From NCBI GenBank assembly GCA_003211755.1, contig QCRS01000007.1, forward strand, positions 1-35,856: a DNA stretch of 35,856 bases, written 5' to 3'. A program made the translations under genes and the position numbers. Of the stretch, positions 1 through 9,280 are shown piece after piece; position 1 is the first letter of the stretch; each line of letters opens with the position of its first letter. This DNA is from Prochlorococcus sp. AG-463-F15. Its GTDB lineage: Bacteria > Cyanobacteriota > Cyanobacteriia > PCC-6307 > Cyanobiaceae. Under the pieces are notes generated by a model. That model was given only the letters and a program-made list of their open reading frames with translations, had not been told where the DNA came from and made no database searches.

Positions 1-1
1 T

Positions 2-172
2 TTAGCTATTGGAGAAGATTCCAAGGTGCTGAGGGATCGCCTTGAGTCCTTTGCAAGAGAACTGGACGATCGTTATACACAATTGGAATTAATTCGAAGT
101 GATAGCACTAGAAAGGAGGAAAAGAATCTTCTTGAGAATCAGCTACTTTCTCCACGGGGAGCCAATCCTTAA
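2..172 (+). CDS. C-terminal end of an unrecognised protein (partial)
   Basis: The frame beginning at base 2 is open from the window edge to a TAA at 170-172, giving 56 residues. The peptide is highly charged (RDRLESFARELDDRY, then RKEEKNLLENQLL), as expected of an amphipathic helix or coiled coil, and ends in a short SPRGANP tail. The 5' part lies outside the window, so no domain can be named. It lies 65 bp upstream of purC on the same strand and could share its transcript. I do not recognise the family. Confidence 0.6.
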   Translation, partial: LAIGEDSKVLRDRLESFARELDDRYTQLELIRSDSTRKEEKNLLENQLLSPRGANP

Positions 173-237
173 GTTGAGAGGGTGCGATTTTGATTAATTA
201 GCATTCTTTATCCCTATTCTCACCAAAAAGCTTGACT

Positions 238-990
238 ATGGATCCCGCTCACGGACAGCTGCTATATGAAGGAAAAGCAAAAAGGATTTTTCACACTGAT
301 TTTGATGATCGGGTTTTAGTTGAATTTAAAAATGATGCAACTGCCTTTAATGCCTTAAAGCATCAAGAATTAGAGGACAAGGGTCGAATTAATTGTCAAA
401 TCTCAGCACATCTATTTGAACTTTTGGAAGCAGAAGGGATTCCGAATCATTACCTTTCTTTGGCCTCTGAGTGTTGGATGGTTGCGCAACGTGTCGAAAT
501 AATTCCTTTGGAGGTAGTTGTTCGCAACATCGCAACTGGTTCATTGTGCAGAGAAACTCCAATAGCAGAAGGAAAAAAGCTTTTGCCACCTTTGTTAGAC
601 CTCTACTTCAAAGATGACAACTTGGGGGATCCGCTTCTTACTGAATCGAGATTGTTAAAACTGGATCTTCTGAGTTCCAAAGAAAGGCTGGAGATCGAAA
701 AGCTTGCTTTTAGGGTTAATCAATTGCTTAAATCTTTTTTAGAGAAATTAGATCTCACTCTTGTAGATTTCAAGCTTGAATTTGGTGTAAATAAACAAGG
801 TCAACTTCTTGTCTCAGATGAAATCAGCCCAGACACCTGCAGGATTTGGGACAAAAGGGAGGGTGATAATAAACGTCGAATCCTTGACAAGGATCGCTTC
901 CGTCAAGACTTGGGCGGTGTCGTTGATGCATATGGTGAGGTCCTTAAACGTATACAAGGTGTCTCGTCCAAACCCCGCAATTGCAGTTAA
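238..990 (+). CDS. purC: Phosphoribosylaminoimidazole-succinocarboxamide synthase (SAICAR synthase)
   Basis: The enzyme joins aspartate to CAIR with ATP to give SAICAR, a step of de novo purine synthesis in the cytoplasm. Family signatures are clear: LYEGKAKRI near the N-terminus (nucleotide-binding loop), VVRNIATGS with LCRE following in the middle, and [12 protein letters not shown] in the C-terminal half. Length is 250 aa, normal for a single-domain bacterial PurC. I chose the ATG at 238. An in-frame TTG at 232 would add two residues, and neither has a clear Shine-Dalgarno sequence. It is followed 46 bp later by bamA. Identity is secure; only the start is open by two codons. Confidence 0.96.
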   Translation: MDPAHGQLLYEGKAKRIFHTDFDDRVLVEFKNDATAFNALKHQELEDKGRINCQISAHLFELLEAEGIPNHYLSLASECWMVAQRVEIIPLEVVVRNIATGSLCRETPIAEGKKLLPPLLDLYFKDDNLGDPLLTESRLLKLDLLSSKERLEIEKLAFRVNQLLKSFLEKLDLTLVDFKLEFGVNKQGQLLVSDEISPDTCRIWDKREGDNKRRILDKDRFRQDLGGVVDAYGEVLKRIQGVSSKPRNCS

Positions 991-1036
991 GTAAAGGGAG
1001 GTTTACGGCAAAACTAGCCAGACTTCCTTTTCCTCT

Positions 1037-3310
1037 ATGGTCAGATTTCTCAAAGACGGTCCAACCTGGCTATTTCATCGAGGAGCATATGGTTTGGCTC
1101 TAGCCTTGCCTGTTCTCGCTGGCACTGGGGTATCCAGCCTTATCAATCTAGATGGAGCTTCTTCTACAAATGCTAGAAGCCTTAAGGCTTTCAGTGTCGC
1201 TCAGGTTCCCAACCCTAAGGAAGATGAAGGAGTTGAAACTATTCCATTCAACTCTTTCGAGGGTAAAGATCAGTTGAATAAAACCCGCACAAAGAAAGAA
1301 TCTAAAACAAGGGTTTTGATCACAGAGGTGGTCATAGAAGGCATTGATAATCATCCGGAAAAGGAACGCTTGGAATTTGCTGCTTATGACGCTATGAGTG
1401 TGCGCCCAGGAAGAAATGTCAGTCGGGATGAGTTGAAAAGTGATCTAGATGCTATTTATGCGACTGGGTGGTTTTCTGGCGTTCGAATTGAACCTATTAA
1501 TGGACCTTTAGGTGTTCAACTCTTAGTAGAAGTTGAACCTAATCCTGTACTTAAAAAAGTAGAGCTTCTCCCAAAGAAAGCAAAAATGCCATCGAGCTTT
1601 ATTGATAAGGTTTTTAAATCCGACTATGGAAAAACTTTAAATTTAAATGTTCTGAAGTTGAGAATGAAGGAATTAAAAAGTTGGTATATTGATCGGGGTT
1701 ATTCATTAGCCAGGATCTCTGGGCCAAATAGGGTTACAGCTGAGGGCGTTGTCCAACTTAATGTTGTAGAAGGAGTTGTTGCAGGAGTGGATATACAGTT
1801 CCTTAACGCCGATGGTGAGTCTAGTGATATAGATGGAAAATTGATTAAAGGGAAGACAAAACCTTGGGTGATTGAAAGAGAAATCTCAATGCAATCAGGT
1901 GATATCTTTAATAGGAAACAATTAGAGAAGGATATAAAAAGAATATACGGGACATCTCTTTTTAGCGATGTAAAAGTTACCTTGAGGCCAGTAGCAGGTG
2001 AAAAAGGAAAAGTAAGGATTGTCCTTGGAATTACTGAACAGTCAACAGGCTCTCTCTCCGGTGGCGTTGGTTATAGTGGAGGTCAAGGTGCTTTTGGTCA
2101 AGTAGGGGTTAAAGAGACTAATTTTTTCGGAAGAGCATGGAGCACTAGCCTTGATCTGACTTATGGGCAGTATGGTGGATTAGTTAACTTTTCTTTTGCA
2201 GACCCCTGGATTAAAGGAGATAGTCACCGGACATCATTTAGGGGTTCATTATTTATTAGTAGAGAAGTTCCGCAAGAATTTAGGAGTCAATCAGGAGGCA
2301 GTATTCGTAGTGTGGCTGATTATTATGATACTGGCTCTACTACTGCTTATGATATTGGAACTTCTTCTTTTGGAGGGCCTTTTGGGTCAGTAGTTGAAGC
2401 CCAGAATAACTCTTCAGATTCAACTGTTAGTTGGTTTGACTATGAGGGTGATTCTATTGTTCTACAAAGAGTTGGAGGTGGACTTTCATTCGCGAGGCCT
2501 CTTAATGGTGGCGACCCTTATAAGAAAGTTCCATGGAGACTTCTTGTAGGAGTTAATGCACAACAAGTTAAAGCAATTGACTATGCTGGCAATAATCGAC
2601 CTTATGGAGTCTTAATTGATAACTATGCAGATAACCAGGCCCCTAACAAAGAAGTTATTTGTGTAGCTTTTAATTGTGCTTCCGAAAATAATCTTTTTAG
2701 TTTAAGAACGGCAGCTTCATATAACACTCTTAATGATGCTAGAAATCCTACTACTGGTGATTACTTAACGCTAGCAACTGAACAGTACGTTTCAGTTGGA
2801 GAAGACTCGCCATCATTTAATCGAGCAAGGACTAGCTATGCCCATTTCTTTCCAGTCAACTGGATAAAGTTCGCCAAGGGGTGTCGTCCACAAGCGGGAG
2901 AAAAACTTAACTGCCCTCAAGCAATTGGTGTACAAGTTAAAGCTGGCACGATTGTTGGTGACCTTCCACCCTATGAGGCCTTCTGTCTAGGTGGTTCGAG
3001 TTCTGTGAGGGGATGGAATAATTGTGATCTTGCCGTCGGGAGAAGTTTTGGTGAGGCCACTGTTGAATATAGATTTCCCGTTTGGCGTTTACTTTCAGCA
3101 GCATTTTTTATTGATGGTGCTTCTGCTTTTGGCTCTCAAGAGAATGTTCCTGGGAAGCCAGGAAAATTATTAGGAAAAAATGGATCTGGGTTTTCGCCAG
3201 GAGCAGGCTTAATTGTTAATACTCCTGTAGGCCCTTTACGCCTTGAGGGGGCAAAACGAGATTTTTCAGGTGATTGGCGCTTCAACCTTGGAGTGGGTTG
3301 GAAGTTCTAG
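1037..3310 (+). CDS. bamA: Outer membrane protein assembly factor BamA/Omp85
   Basis: This is the outer-membrane beta-barrel insertase of the Omp85 family. An N-terminal hydrophobic stretch (about residues 15-35) looks like a signal sequence. POTRA-type repeats follow over roughly residues 90-330, with typical helix-strand phrases such as DLDAIYATGWFSGVRIE and DIKRIYGTSLFSDVKVT. The C-terminal half is a barrel. It contains the conserved LGGSSSVRGW (the VRGW of strand 6/loop 6) and ends FNLGVGWKF with a terminal phenylalanine, the usual barrel end signal. Length 757 aa fits cyanobacterial Omp85 proteins. The TAG stop shares one base with the GTG start of lpxC, so the two are probably translationally coupled. 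Putting bamA beside lipid A genes matches the E. coli outer-membrane cluster. Confidence 0.95.
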   Translation: MVRFLKDGPTWLFHRGAYGLALALPVLAGTGVSSLINLDGASSTNARSLKAFSVAQVPNPKEDEGVETIPFNSFEGKDQLNKTRTKKESKTRVLITEVVIEGIDNHPEKERLEFAAYDAMSVRPGRNVSRDELKSDLDAIYATGWFSGVRIEPINGPLGVQLLVEVEPNPVLKKVELLPKKAKMPSSFIDKVFKSDYGKTLNLNVLKLRMKELKSWYIDRGYSLARISGPNRVTAEGVVQLNVVEGVVAGVDIQFLNADGESSDIDGKLIKGKTKPWVIEREISMQSGDIFNRKQLEKDIKRIYGTSLFSDVKVTLRPVAGEKGKVRIVLGITEQSTGSLSGGVGYSGGQGAFGQVGVKETNFFGRAWSTSLDLTYGQYGGLVNFSFADPWIKGDSHRTSFRGSLFISREVPQEFRSQSGGSIRSVADYYDTGSTTAYDIGTSSFGGPFGSVVEAQNNSSDSTVSWFDYEGDSIVLQRVGGGLSFARPLNGGDPYKKVPWRLLVGVNAQQVKAIDYAGNNRPYGVLIDNYADNQAPNKEVICVAFNCASENNLFSLRTAASYNTLNDARNPTTGDYLTLATEQYVSVGEDSPSFNRARTSYAHFFPVNWIKFAKGCRPQAGEKLNCPQAIGVQVKAGTIVGDLPPYEAFCLGGSSSVRGWNNCDLAVGRSFGEATVEYRFPVWRLLSAAFFIDGASAFGSQENVPGKPGKLLGKNGSGFSPGAGLIVNTPVGPLRLEGAKRDFSGDWRFNLGVGWKF

Positions 3311-4146
3311 TGACCTCTTTGCCTAGTGATTATGAAGGTGCTTGGACTCTTGCAAGCAAAGTTTTGAGAAAGGGTATAGGTCTTCACAGTGGCTTTGAAT
3401 CAAAGGTAAAACTACGTCCATATGAGAAGGCTGGGTTTTATGTCTCGTGGAGTGATAGTAGCGATGCACCTATAAGACTTAATCCTCGGCAAGCTCGAGA
3501 TAGTCCTCTATGCACAACACTTGAGTTGGGTAACCGACATTTATCAACAGTTGAGCACCTTTTAGCAGCTTTAGCTGGATGTGGATTGAGCCACGTGCAT
3601 CTTGAGATGTGCGGTGAGGAAATACCACTTTTAGATGGCTCTGCTCTTGGTTGGGTTGAAGCAATTCTTGAAGCAGGCATTGCTCCTGCTCCAACGCCTC
3701 GCTTCGCGCCTCCAGTCCTAGAGGAACCATTGGTGATTAATCGTGGTAATAGTGTTATTACTGCTACAGCTTCTGATAATTTCGTTTTGGTAGGGATTAT
3801 TGATTTTCCATATCCAGCCATTGGGCAACAAATGCACAAGATTGAACTAACTCCAAATCTCTTTGTTAAAGAAATTGCACCAGCTAGGACTTTTGGCTTT
3901 TTCGATCAATTAGAGCAGTTGAAGAAGTCTGGTTTGATAAAGGGAGGAACTCTTAATAATGCATTGATATGTGATTCTGATGATTGGCTTAACCCTCCAT
4001 TGAGATTCGCAAATGAACCAGTACGCCATAAACTTTTGGACTTAATAGGTGATTTAGCACTTGTGGGGTTCCCTAAAGCCCAGATTCTGGTTTATAGAGG
4101 TTCTCACAGCCTTCATACTGATTTGGCAGTTGCTCTTCTTAAATAA
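3310..4146 (+). CDS. lpxC: UDP-3-O-acyl-N-acetylglucosamine deacetylase
   Basis: LpxC is the zinc deacetylase that commits UDP-3-O-acyl-GlcNAc to lipid A synthesis. Key residues are visible: Glu82-His83 in STVEHLLAAL (catalytic Glu, zinc His), the HKLLDLIGDLALVG block carrying the second zinc His and the Asp, and the late His in RGSHSLHTDLA (general acid). The start is the GTG at 3310, which overlaps the bamA stop as TAGTG and leads into VTSLPSDYEGAW, giving 278 aa. An upstream TTG at 3274 would overlap bamA by 37 bp and add 12 unlikely residues. Next in line is fabZ after 22 bp. Expression probably depends on bamA readthrough, since no internal promoter is obvious. Confidence 0.95.
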   Translation: MTSLPSDYEGAWTLASKVLRKGIGLHSGFESKVKLRPYEKAGFYVSWSDSSDAPIRLNPRQARDSPLCTTLELGNRHLSTVEHLLAALAGCGLSHVHLEMCGEEIPLLDGSALGWVEAILEAGIAPAPTPRFAPPVLEEPLVINRGNSVITATASDNFVLVGIIDFPYPAIGQQMHKIELTPNLFVKEIAPARTFGFFDQLEQLKKSGLIKGGTLNNALICDSDDWLNPPLRFANEPVRHKLLDLIGDLALVGFPKAQILVYRGSHSLHTDLAVALLK

Positions 4147-4168
4147 TTCCTAATGAGGTTCTTTCTTT

Positions 4169-4627
4169 GTGACTGATCTTTCTCCACCCAACTCTGTCGT
4201 ATTAAATAGTGAGCAAATCATGGGTTTATTGCCTCATAGATACCCATTTGCTTTGGTAGATCGGGTTGTTGAGCATGAGCCTGGAAAAAGAGCTGTAGCG
4301 ATTAAGAATGTGACCCTTAATGAACCTCAATTTCAGGGTCATTTTCCAGATAGGCCTTTAATGCCAGGAGTACTGATAGTCGAGGCCATGGCGCAAGTAG
4401 GTGGTCTTATCGTTACGCAAATGCCCGATTTGCCAAAGGGCCTATTTGTTTTTGCAGGAATTGATCGAGTTCGTTTTCGCAGGCCTGTAGTCCCTGGAGA
4501 CCAACTAATCATTACTTGTGAGCTTCTTAGCCTTAAGAGAAAGCGATTTGGGAAAATTAGCGGAGTAGCAACCGTTGATGACCAGTTGGTTTGCTCTGGT
4601 GATCTGATGTTTTCCTTGGTGGATTAA
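4169..4627 (+). CDS. fabZ: 3-hydroxyacyl-[acyl-carrier-protein] dehydratase FabZ
   Basis: FabZ dehydrates 3-hydroxyacyl-ACP in type II fatty acid synthesis and competes with LpxA for hydroxyacyl-ACP. The hot-dog fold signatures are present: [14 protein letters not shown], then [20 protein letters not shown] with catalytic His58 and Glu72. Length 152 aa is typical. The start is a GTG at 4169, with a GAGGT element about 10 nt upstream at 4154-4158. The gene ends 5 bp before lpxA, so it is part of the same transcript. Confidence 0.96.
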   Translation: MTDLSPPNSVVLNSEQIMGLLPHRYPFALVDRVVEHEPGKRAVAIKNVTLNEPQFQGHFPDRPLMPGVLIVEAMAQVGGLIVTQMPDLPKGLFVFAGIDRVRFRRPVVPGDQLIITCELLSLKRKRFGKISGVATVDDQLVCSGDLMFSLVD

Positions 4628-4632
4628 GGGTT

Positions 4633-5481
4633 ATGAGTGAGTTCCGCAATCCTTCGACTTTGACTGTTGAGAAGCCTCCAGAGGTTCATCCTTTGGCAGT
4701 GGTTGATCCGAAAGCAGAACTTGAGAAAGGCGTAGTTATTGGTCCTGGTTGTGTTGTTGGTGCTGACGTGAAGATAGGCACTAATACTTGGATTGGTGCC
4801 AATGTCGTTCTAGATGGACGATTAACAATTGGCTCTCAAAATAAGATTTTCCCTGGCGCATGTTTAGGCCTGGAGCCTCAAGACCTTAAGTACAAAGGAG
4901 CTCCTACTGAGGTGGTTATTGGTAATGGAAATACCATTAGAGAATTTGTGACTATTAACCGGGCTACCGAAGAAGGTGAAGAGACCAAAATAGGTGATGG
5001 GAATTTGTTGATGGCTTACTGCCATTTAGGTCATAACTGTTTGCTTGGGAATGGGATAGTGATGTCTAACGGGATACAGGTTGCAGGACACGTGTTAATC
5101 GAAGATCGAGCAGTAATTGGAGGTTGTCTTGGTATCCATCAATTTGTTCATATTGGTGGGTTGGCAATGGTTGGAGGAATGACAAGAGTTGATAGAGATG
5201 TCCCCCCTTATTGCTTGGTTGAAGGGCATCCAGGGAGATTGCGGGGGTTAAATCGAGTAGGACTTCGACGTAGTGGATTTGAGAGTCGTGATAGTGATGA
5301 ATGCCGACAATTACAGCAAATATGGACCTTACTATTTCGCTCTGACCATGTACTTTCTAAAGGAATTGAGTTGGCTAGAGAGAAACAATTAATGCCTGCT
5401 TCAGAGCATCTTTGCAATTTCCTTTATGACTCTATTCAGAAAGGTAGACGTGGACCGATGCCAGTAATTACATCCAGCTAA
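4633..5481 (+). CDS. lpxA: Acyl-ACP--UDP-N-acetylglucosamine O-acyltransferase
   Basis: LpxA transfers a 3-hydroxyacyl chain from ACP to UDP-GlcNAc, the first step of lipid A synthesis. The protein is built of left-handed beta-helix hexapeptide repeats ([16 protein letters not shown] onward). The catalytic histidine region reads [12 protein letters not shown], with His134 in the position of the E. coli active-site base. [15 protein letters not shown] is the conserved loop that contacts substrate. The C-terminal 80 residues are helical, as in the family. At 282 aa it is slightly longer than the E. coli enzyme (262 aa) because of an N-terminal extension of about 17 residues. It is 5 bp from both fabZ and lpxB. 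Confidence 0.95.
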   Translation: MSEFRNPSTLTVEKPPEVHPLAVVDPKAELEKGVVIGPGCVVGADVKIGTNTWIGANVVLDGRLTIGSQNKIFPGACLGLEPQDLKYKGAPTEVVIGNGNTIREFVTINRATEEGEETKIGDGNLLMAYCHLGHNCLLGNGIVMSNGIQVAGHVLIEDRAVIGGCLGIHQFVHIGGLAMVGGMTRVDRDVPPYCLVEGHPGRLRGLNRVGLRRSGFESRDSDECRQLQQIWTLLFRSDHVLSKGIELAREKQLMPASEHLCNFLYDSIQKGRRGPMPVITSS

Positions 5482-5486
5482 TTGCA

Positions 5487-6662
5487 ATGCGATTGCTTAT
5501 AAGTACTGGAGAAGTATCGGGGGACTTACAAGGAAGTTTTTTGATAAAAGCTTTGAGGCTTGAGGCTTCTAGACGTTCTTTTCCACTTGAATTGATTGCT
5601 ATAGGGGGGCCTCGAATGCAGGCAGCTGGAGCCGAGCTGATCGCAGACACTACTCCTATAGGGGCAATTGGTCTTTTAGAAGCAATGCCATTAGTTTTGC
5701 CAACATTAAAAGTTCAGAAGAAAGTTGAGAACTTCCTAAAAAAGAAGCCTCCTGATGCTGTTGTCTTAATTGATTACATGGGGCCTAATATTAGACTTGG
5801 TAATAAGTTCAGAAGAGCTCAAGTTGATATCCCTATTATTTATTACATAGCACCTCAAGAATGGGCTTGGCGTTTAGGTGATGGCGGTACAACGGACTTA
5901 ATTGGCTTTACAAATAAGATTCTCGCTATTTTTAAGACGGAAGCGGATTTTTACCGACAACGAGGAGGAGATGTCACTTGGGTTGGACATCCAATGCTTG
6001 ACACATTGACAACCTTGCCAAGTCGACTTAATGCGCTTGAGAAACTTGGCCTTAAACCTAATCAAAAGCTCTTATTACTACTACCAGCCTCTAGATATCA
6101 AGAAATTCGTTATTTGATGCCAACATTGGCTAAAGCTGCCGCATTACTTCAGAAGCATGACCCTTCTATTAAGGTCCTCGTACCTGCAGGTTTATCTAGG
6201 TTTGAAGAACGCATTAATCAAGTAATGACATCTGCAGGAGTTTGTGGACGAGTCATTCCAGCGAATGAGACTGATCAATTGAAACCATTTTTATTTGCTG
6301 CAGCTGACCTTGCTTTATGTAAATCGGGCACAGTCAATATGGAGTTAGCTTTAAATGGAGTGCCTCAGATTGTTGGATACAAAGTGAGTAAAGCCACTGC
6401 ATTCATTGCCAGGAAAATTTTACATTTTAATGTTGACCATATATCACCAGTAAATCTTCTATTAAGAGAGCGTTTGATTCCTGAACTTGTTCAAGATGAA
6501 TTCACACCAGAATCACTAGTAGAATTAGCAATACCTTTATTAGAGAATTCTCAGTCTAGATTGTTTATTCTAGAAGGTTATAAGCGGCTTCGAAAATATC
6601 TTGGAAATCCAGGAGTGACTGATAGAGCTGCGAAGGAAATCCTTGATTTAGTAAACCAATGA
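5487..6662 (+). CDS. lpxB: Lipid-A-disaccharide synthase
   Basis: LpxB condenses UDP-2,3-diacylglucosamine with lipid X to make the lipid A disaccharide on the inner face of the inner membrane (GT19 family). Recognisable blocks are [12 protein letters not shown] at the N-terminus, [37 protein letters not shown], and the C-terminal donor-site stretch [21 protein letters not shown]. Length 391 aa matches the family. It follows lpxA by 5 bp. Its TGA overlaps the ATG of msrA by four bases (ATGA), which implies coupled translation with that gene. Confidence 0.95.
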   Translation: MRLLISTGEVSGDLQGSFLIKALRLEASRRSFPLELIAIGGPRMQAAGAELIADTTPIGAIGLLEAMPLVLPTLKVQKKVENFLKKKPPDAVVLIDYMGPNIRLGNKFRRAQVDIPIIYYIAPQEWAWRLGDGGTTDLIGFTNKILAIFKTEADFYRQRGGDVTWVGHPMLDTLTTLPSRLNALEKLGLKPNQKLLLLLPASRYQEIRYLMPTLAKAAALLQKHDPSIKVLVPAGLSRFEERINQVMTSAGVCGRVIPANETDQLKPFLFAAADLALCKSGTVNMELALNGVPQIVGYKVSKATAFIARKILHFNVDHISPVNLLLRERLIPELVQDEFTPESLVELAIPLLENSQSRLFILEGYKRLRKYLGNPGVTDRAAKEILDLVNQ

Positions 6663-7291
6663 GATATTTAACATGGCTTATTAAGCCCTACTTTGTTTTT
6701 GTTATTGGATGCATTCTCTTTTTTGCATCCCCAGACGTATTAGAGGCGAGTCAGCAAGAAGCAGTTTTTGCAGGTGGTTGCTTTTGGTGCCTAGAGCATG
6801 ATTTGGAGGATTTGCCTGGTGTTTCCTCAGTAGAGAGTGGTTATACAGGAGGAGATACAACCAACCCAACATATCGGGATCATGTAGGACATCAGGAAGC
6901 AGTATTGTTATATTTCGACCCTGTAAAAGTTAGTTATAAGAAGCTTTTGAGAAGTTATTGGAGAAATGTCGATCCCCTTGATGGTGAGGGACAGTTCTGC
7001 GATAGAGGAGATTCATATAGGCCTGTAATATTCACCAGCGATGAAAGTCAGCGCAATGATGCAATTGAAAGTGCTGAACAAGTTTCTAAAGAGTTAAATA
7101 AACCAATTAGAAGTATTAAGGTTCAGATTGAGGAGGCAAAGTCATTTTGGTTAGCTGAGGAATATCACCAGAATTTTGCAGAGAATAATCGATTTAAATA
7201 CAAATTTTATCGCAATAGCTGTGGGCGAGATAGTCGACTGGATGAGATCTGGGGCAAAAGAGCCAGAACGAATGATGAATGGCTCCAGTAA
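6659..7291 (+). CDS. msrA: Peptide methionine-S-sulfoxide reductase MsrA, with export-type N-terminus
   Basis: MsrA reduces methionine-S-sulfoxide in proteins. The catalytic GGCFWC motif (Cys41) is followed by the family landmarks SGYTGG and HVGHQEAV. Downstream EEYHQNF and the late Cys in YRNSCG are visible, the latter a possible recycling cysteine. Length is 210 aa. Residues 9-25 form a hydrophobic segment ([15 protein letters not shown]) ahead of the catalytic domain, as in a signal peptide or membrane anchor. I infer action in the periplasm or at the membrane rather than the cytosol. The ATG overlaps the lpxB stop (ATGA), tying it to the envelope operon. Family assignment is firm; location is inference. 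Confidence 0.93.
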   Translation: MRYLTWLIKPYFVFVIGCILFFASPDVLEASQQEAVFAGGCFWCLEHDLEDLPGVSSVESGYTGGDTTNPTYRDHVGHQEAVLLYFDPVKVSYKKLLRSYWRNVDPLDGEGQFCDRGDSYRPVIFTSDESQRNDAIESAEQVSKELNKPIRSIKVQIEEAKSFWLAEEYHQNFAENNRFKYKFYRNSCGRDSRLDEIWGKRARTNDEWLQ

Positions 7292-7416
7292 ATATAATGA
7301 AAAGATTAAGAAATTCTTCCTTGTAGGTATTTTTTTCGGTGAAGATTCGGCTTTCCTCCTATTCCTAACCATTCGAGACCTATTACCATTCAATCGCGGT
7401 TAAGTGAAGTAGATGT

Positions 7417-7635
7417 ATGTATCTTCTGACAGTTAAAGACGGACTTGTTACTAGGCATGTAGGCCCTTACCTCACTCCTAAGCAAGCCTCTGATGATTTG
7501 GAGAGGGTTCTTTCTTCTTGTGCTGATAGAGATAGGGTTAGATGGCAGATTCATGCATTGGAAAGTCCAAAGAGGAGATCTTTTTCTGACAGAATTCATG
7601 AAAGAGATAAGTCTTTTACGATTGCAGCCTCATAG
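7417..7635 (+). CDS. Small conserved-type hypothetical protein
   Basis: This is a 72-aa soluble, basic protein beginning MYLLTVKDGLVTRHVGPY. A central helix (TPKQASDDLERVLSSC) is followed by an Arg/Lys-rich C-terminus (ESPKRRSFSDRIHERDK). No membrane segment or known motif is seen. A second ATG at 7413 is out of frame. It sits 125 bp after msrA and faces pepA across a 125-bp gap. The compact, regular composition suggests a real gene, but I cannot assign a function. Confidence 0.6.
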   Translation: MYLLTVKDGLVTRHVGPYLTPKQASDDLERVLSSCADRDRVRWQIHALESPKRRSFSDRIHERDKSFTIAAS

Positions 7636-7681
7636 GTATTGATTAGCTTTAAAGAGTTGCGCTTCAAATAAGTTGGTAAAT

Positions 7682-7731
7682 ATCTAACCTATAGATTCTT
7701 TACTATACAAAATAAATTATTCAGGTTAGAT
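7682..7731. repeat. 9-bp inverted repeat between convergent genes
   Basis: The arms ATCTAACCT (7682-7690) and AGGTTAGAT (7723-7731) are perfect complements separated by 32 nt. They lie between the stop of the small plus-strand gene and the stop of pepA on the minus strand. The spacer is too long and the stem too AT-rich for a standard Rho-independent terminator, so its role is uncertain. Confidence 0.3.
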
Positions 7732-7760
7732 CTAATTCAAATTTGATTATTTTAATTAAA

Positions 7761-9242
7761 TCAATACTTATCAACTTGGTCGCATACCCATTTTACTAAT
7801 GTTCTTACTCCGTAGCCTGTAGCCCCAGCAGGGTCAATTCCACGATCTTTCTCAGTCCAAACAGTTCCAGCAATATCAATATGAGCCCATGGAATTGATT
7901 CTTCTACAAACTCTTTAAGAAAAAGACTAGCTGTTATTGATCCGCCAGCTCTAGGTCCCGTATTCTTTATGTCAGCCAGCATTGATTTTAGTCCTTCTTT
8001 ATAAGATCTTTGAAGAGGCATTCGCCATATTCCTTCGCCTGAATTATTCGCCGCATCTATTAATTCTTTAGCAAGCTGATCATTTTCGGTCCAAAGACCA
8101 GCTATTTCATCACCGAGTGCAATTACGCAGGCACCTGTAAGGGTGGCAAGATCGACTATTGCGTCTGGCTCAAGCTTGCCTGCATAGACAAGCGCATCAG
8201 CAAGAGTAAGACGACCTTCTGCATCAGTGTTATTTATTTCTATGGTTTTGCCATTTGATGCTTGAACAATGTCTCCTGGATGGACTGCAGAGCCATTTAC
8301 CATGTTTTCGCAAGCTGCCACTATGAAGTGAACTTCTATATTCCTTGGGCGAACTTCTGCTATGGCCCTAGCTGCACCGATTACCGCTGCGCTGCCGCCC
8401 ATGTCGAACTTCATCATTTCAATTTGAGCTGCTCCAACTTTCAGGTTGTAGCCTCCAGAGTCAAAGGTAAGGCCTTTCCCAACCATTGCGAGACGGCGTT
8501 TTATTGGCCCTTCTGGTTGATAGATGAGATGAATAAATTTTGGAGTGAGATCCGATCCTTGGGCAACGGCTAAGTAAGCGCCCATACCTTTTGCTTCACA
8601 GTCTTCTCTCTCCAGAATTTTTGATTCAAGTGCATATTCTTTTGCAATTGAAAGAGCTGTTTCTGCAAGAGCACTAGGTGTAAGGCTATTTGGTGGGGAG
8701 CCAACAAGCTCTCTAGCCAACTCGACTCCTGAACATATCGGAGATATTTGGTTGAGAGAATTTTCCGCTGACTTTGGAATTCCAAGTAGTTCCACCATTT
8801 CGGGGATGACAATTGGATCAGCCTTGCTTTTGAATCTAAGATCTTTGAAAAGTGACAGTCTTACTGCCTCTCCTACAGCTTGAGCTGCTGAAGTGGTATC
8901 AAATAGCTCCCAAGGAAGTATTACTCCTAATTTTCCAGTACTTCCCAAACTCGCTCGTGCGCCTAAGGCTGCGGCTTTTCGCATATCATCTATAAGAAGA
9001 TTTTTGGGTTCCCCTAGCCCTATAAGGATTAATTTGTTGGATGTGCTTTTTAGTAATTCGAAACTTGCAATTTCTCCGGCTTTTCCATTGAAACTATGTT
9101 CCTTCAGTTTGCTTAGGAGGCAACTCTTGTTTGGAATTTCAAGGGGTTTGAGCTGATCTTCGAGGTCTCCCTGAAAGATACCCAAAAGAAGCACTGATCC
9201 ATCCCAGTCTTTTAACCCTTCAGAGTTGAGGGAAATTTTCAT
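7761..9242 (-). CDS. pepA: Leucyl aminopeptidase (cytosol aminopeptidase, M17)
   Basis: This is a two-metal aminopeptidase of family M17 that removes N-terminal residues from peptides in the cytoplasm. The diagnostic NTDAEGRL lies at 338-345 (metal ligands Asp340 and Glu342, active-site Arg344). VGKGLTFDSGG carries the catalytic Lys256 and ligand Asp261, and KFDMGG provides Asp280. The variable N-terminal macro-like domain covers about residues 1-160. Length 493 aa is standard. It is transcribed leftward 38 bp behind the GIY-YIG gene and probably cotranscribed with it. Confidence 0.96.
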   Translation of the reverse strand: MKISLNSEGLKDWDGSVLLLGIFQGDLEDQLKPLEIPNKSCLLSKLKEHSFNGKAGEIASFELLKSTSNKLILIGLGEPKNLLIDDMRKAAALGARASLGSTGKLGVILPWELFDTTSAAQAVGEAVRLSLFKDLRFKSKADPIVIPEMVELLGIPKSAENSLNQISPICSGVELARELVGSPPNSLTPSALAETALSIAKEYALESKILEREDCEAKGMGAYLAVAQGSDLTPKFIHLIYQPEGPIKRRLAMVGKGLTFDSGGYNLKVGAAQIEMMKFDMGGSAAVIGAARAIAEVRPRNIEVHFIVAACENMVNGSAVHPGDIVQASNGKTIEINNTDAEGRLTLADALVYAGKLEPDAIVDLATLTGACVIALGDEIAGLWTENDQLAKELIDAANNSGEGIWRMPLQRSYKEGLKSMLADIKNTGPRAGGSITASLFLKEFVEESIPWAHIDIAGTVWTEKDRGIDPAGATGYGVRTLVKWVCDQVDKY

Positions 9243-9280
9243 TTTCTAGCCGTTTGTTTGAATGATGTTAGACGTTTCTT

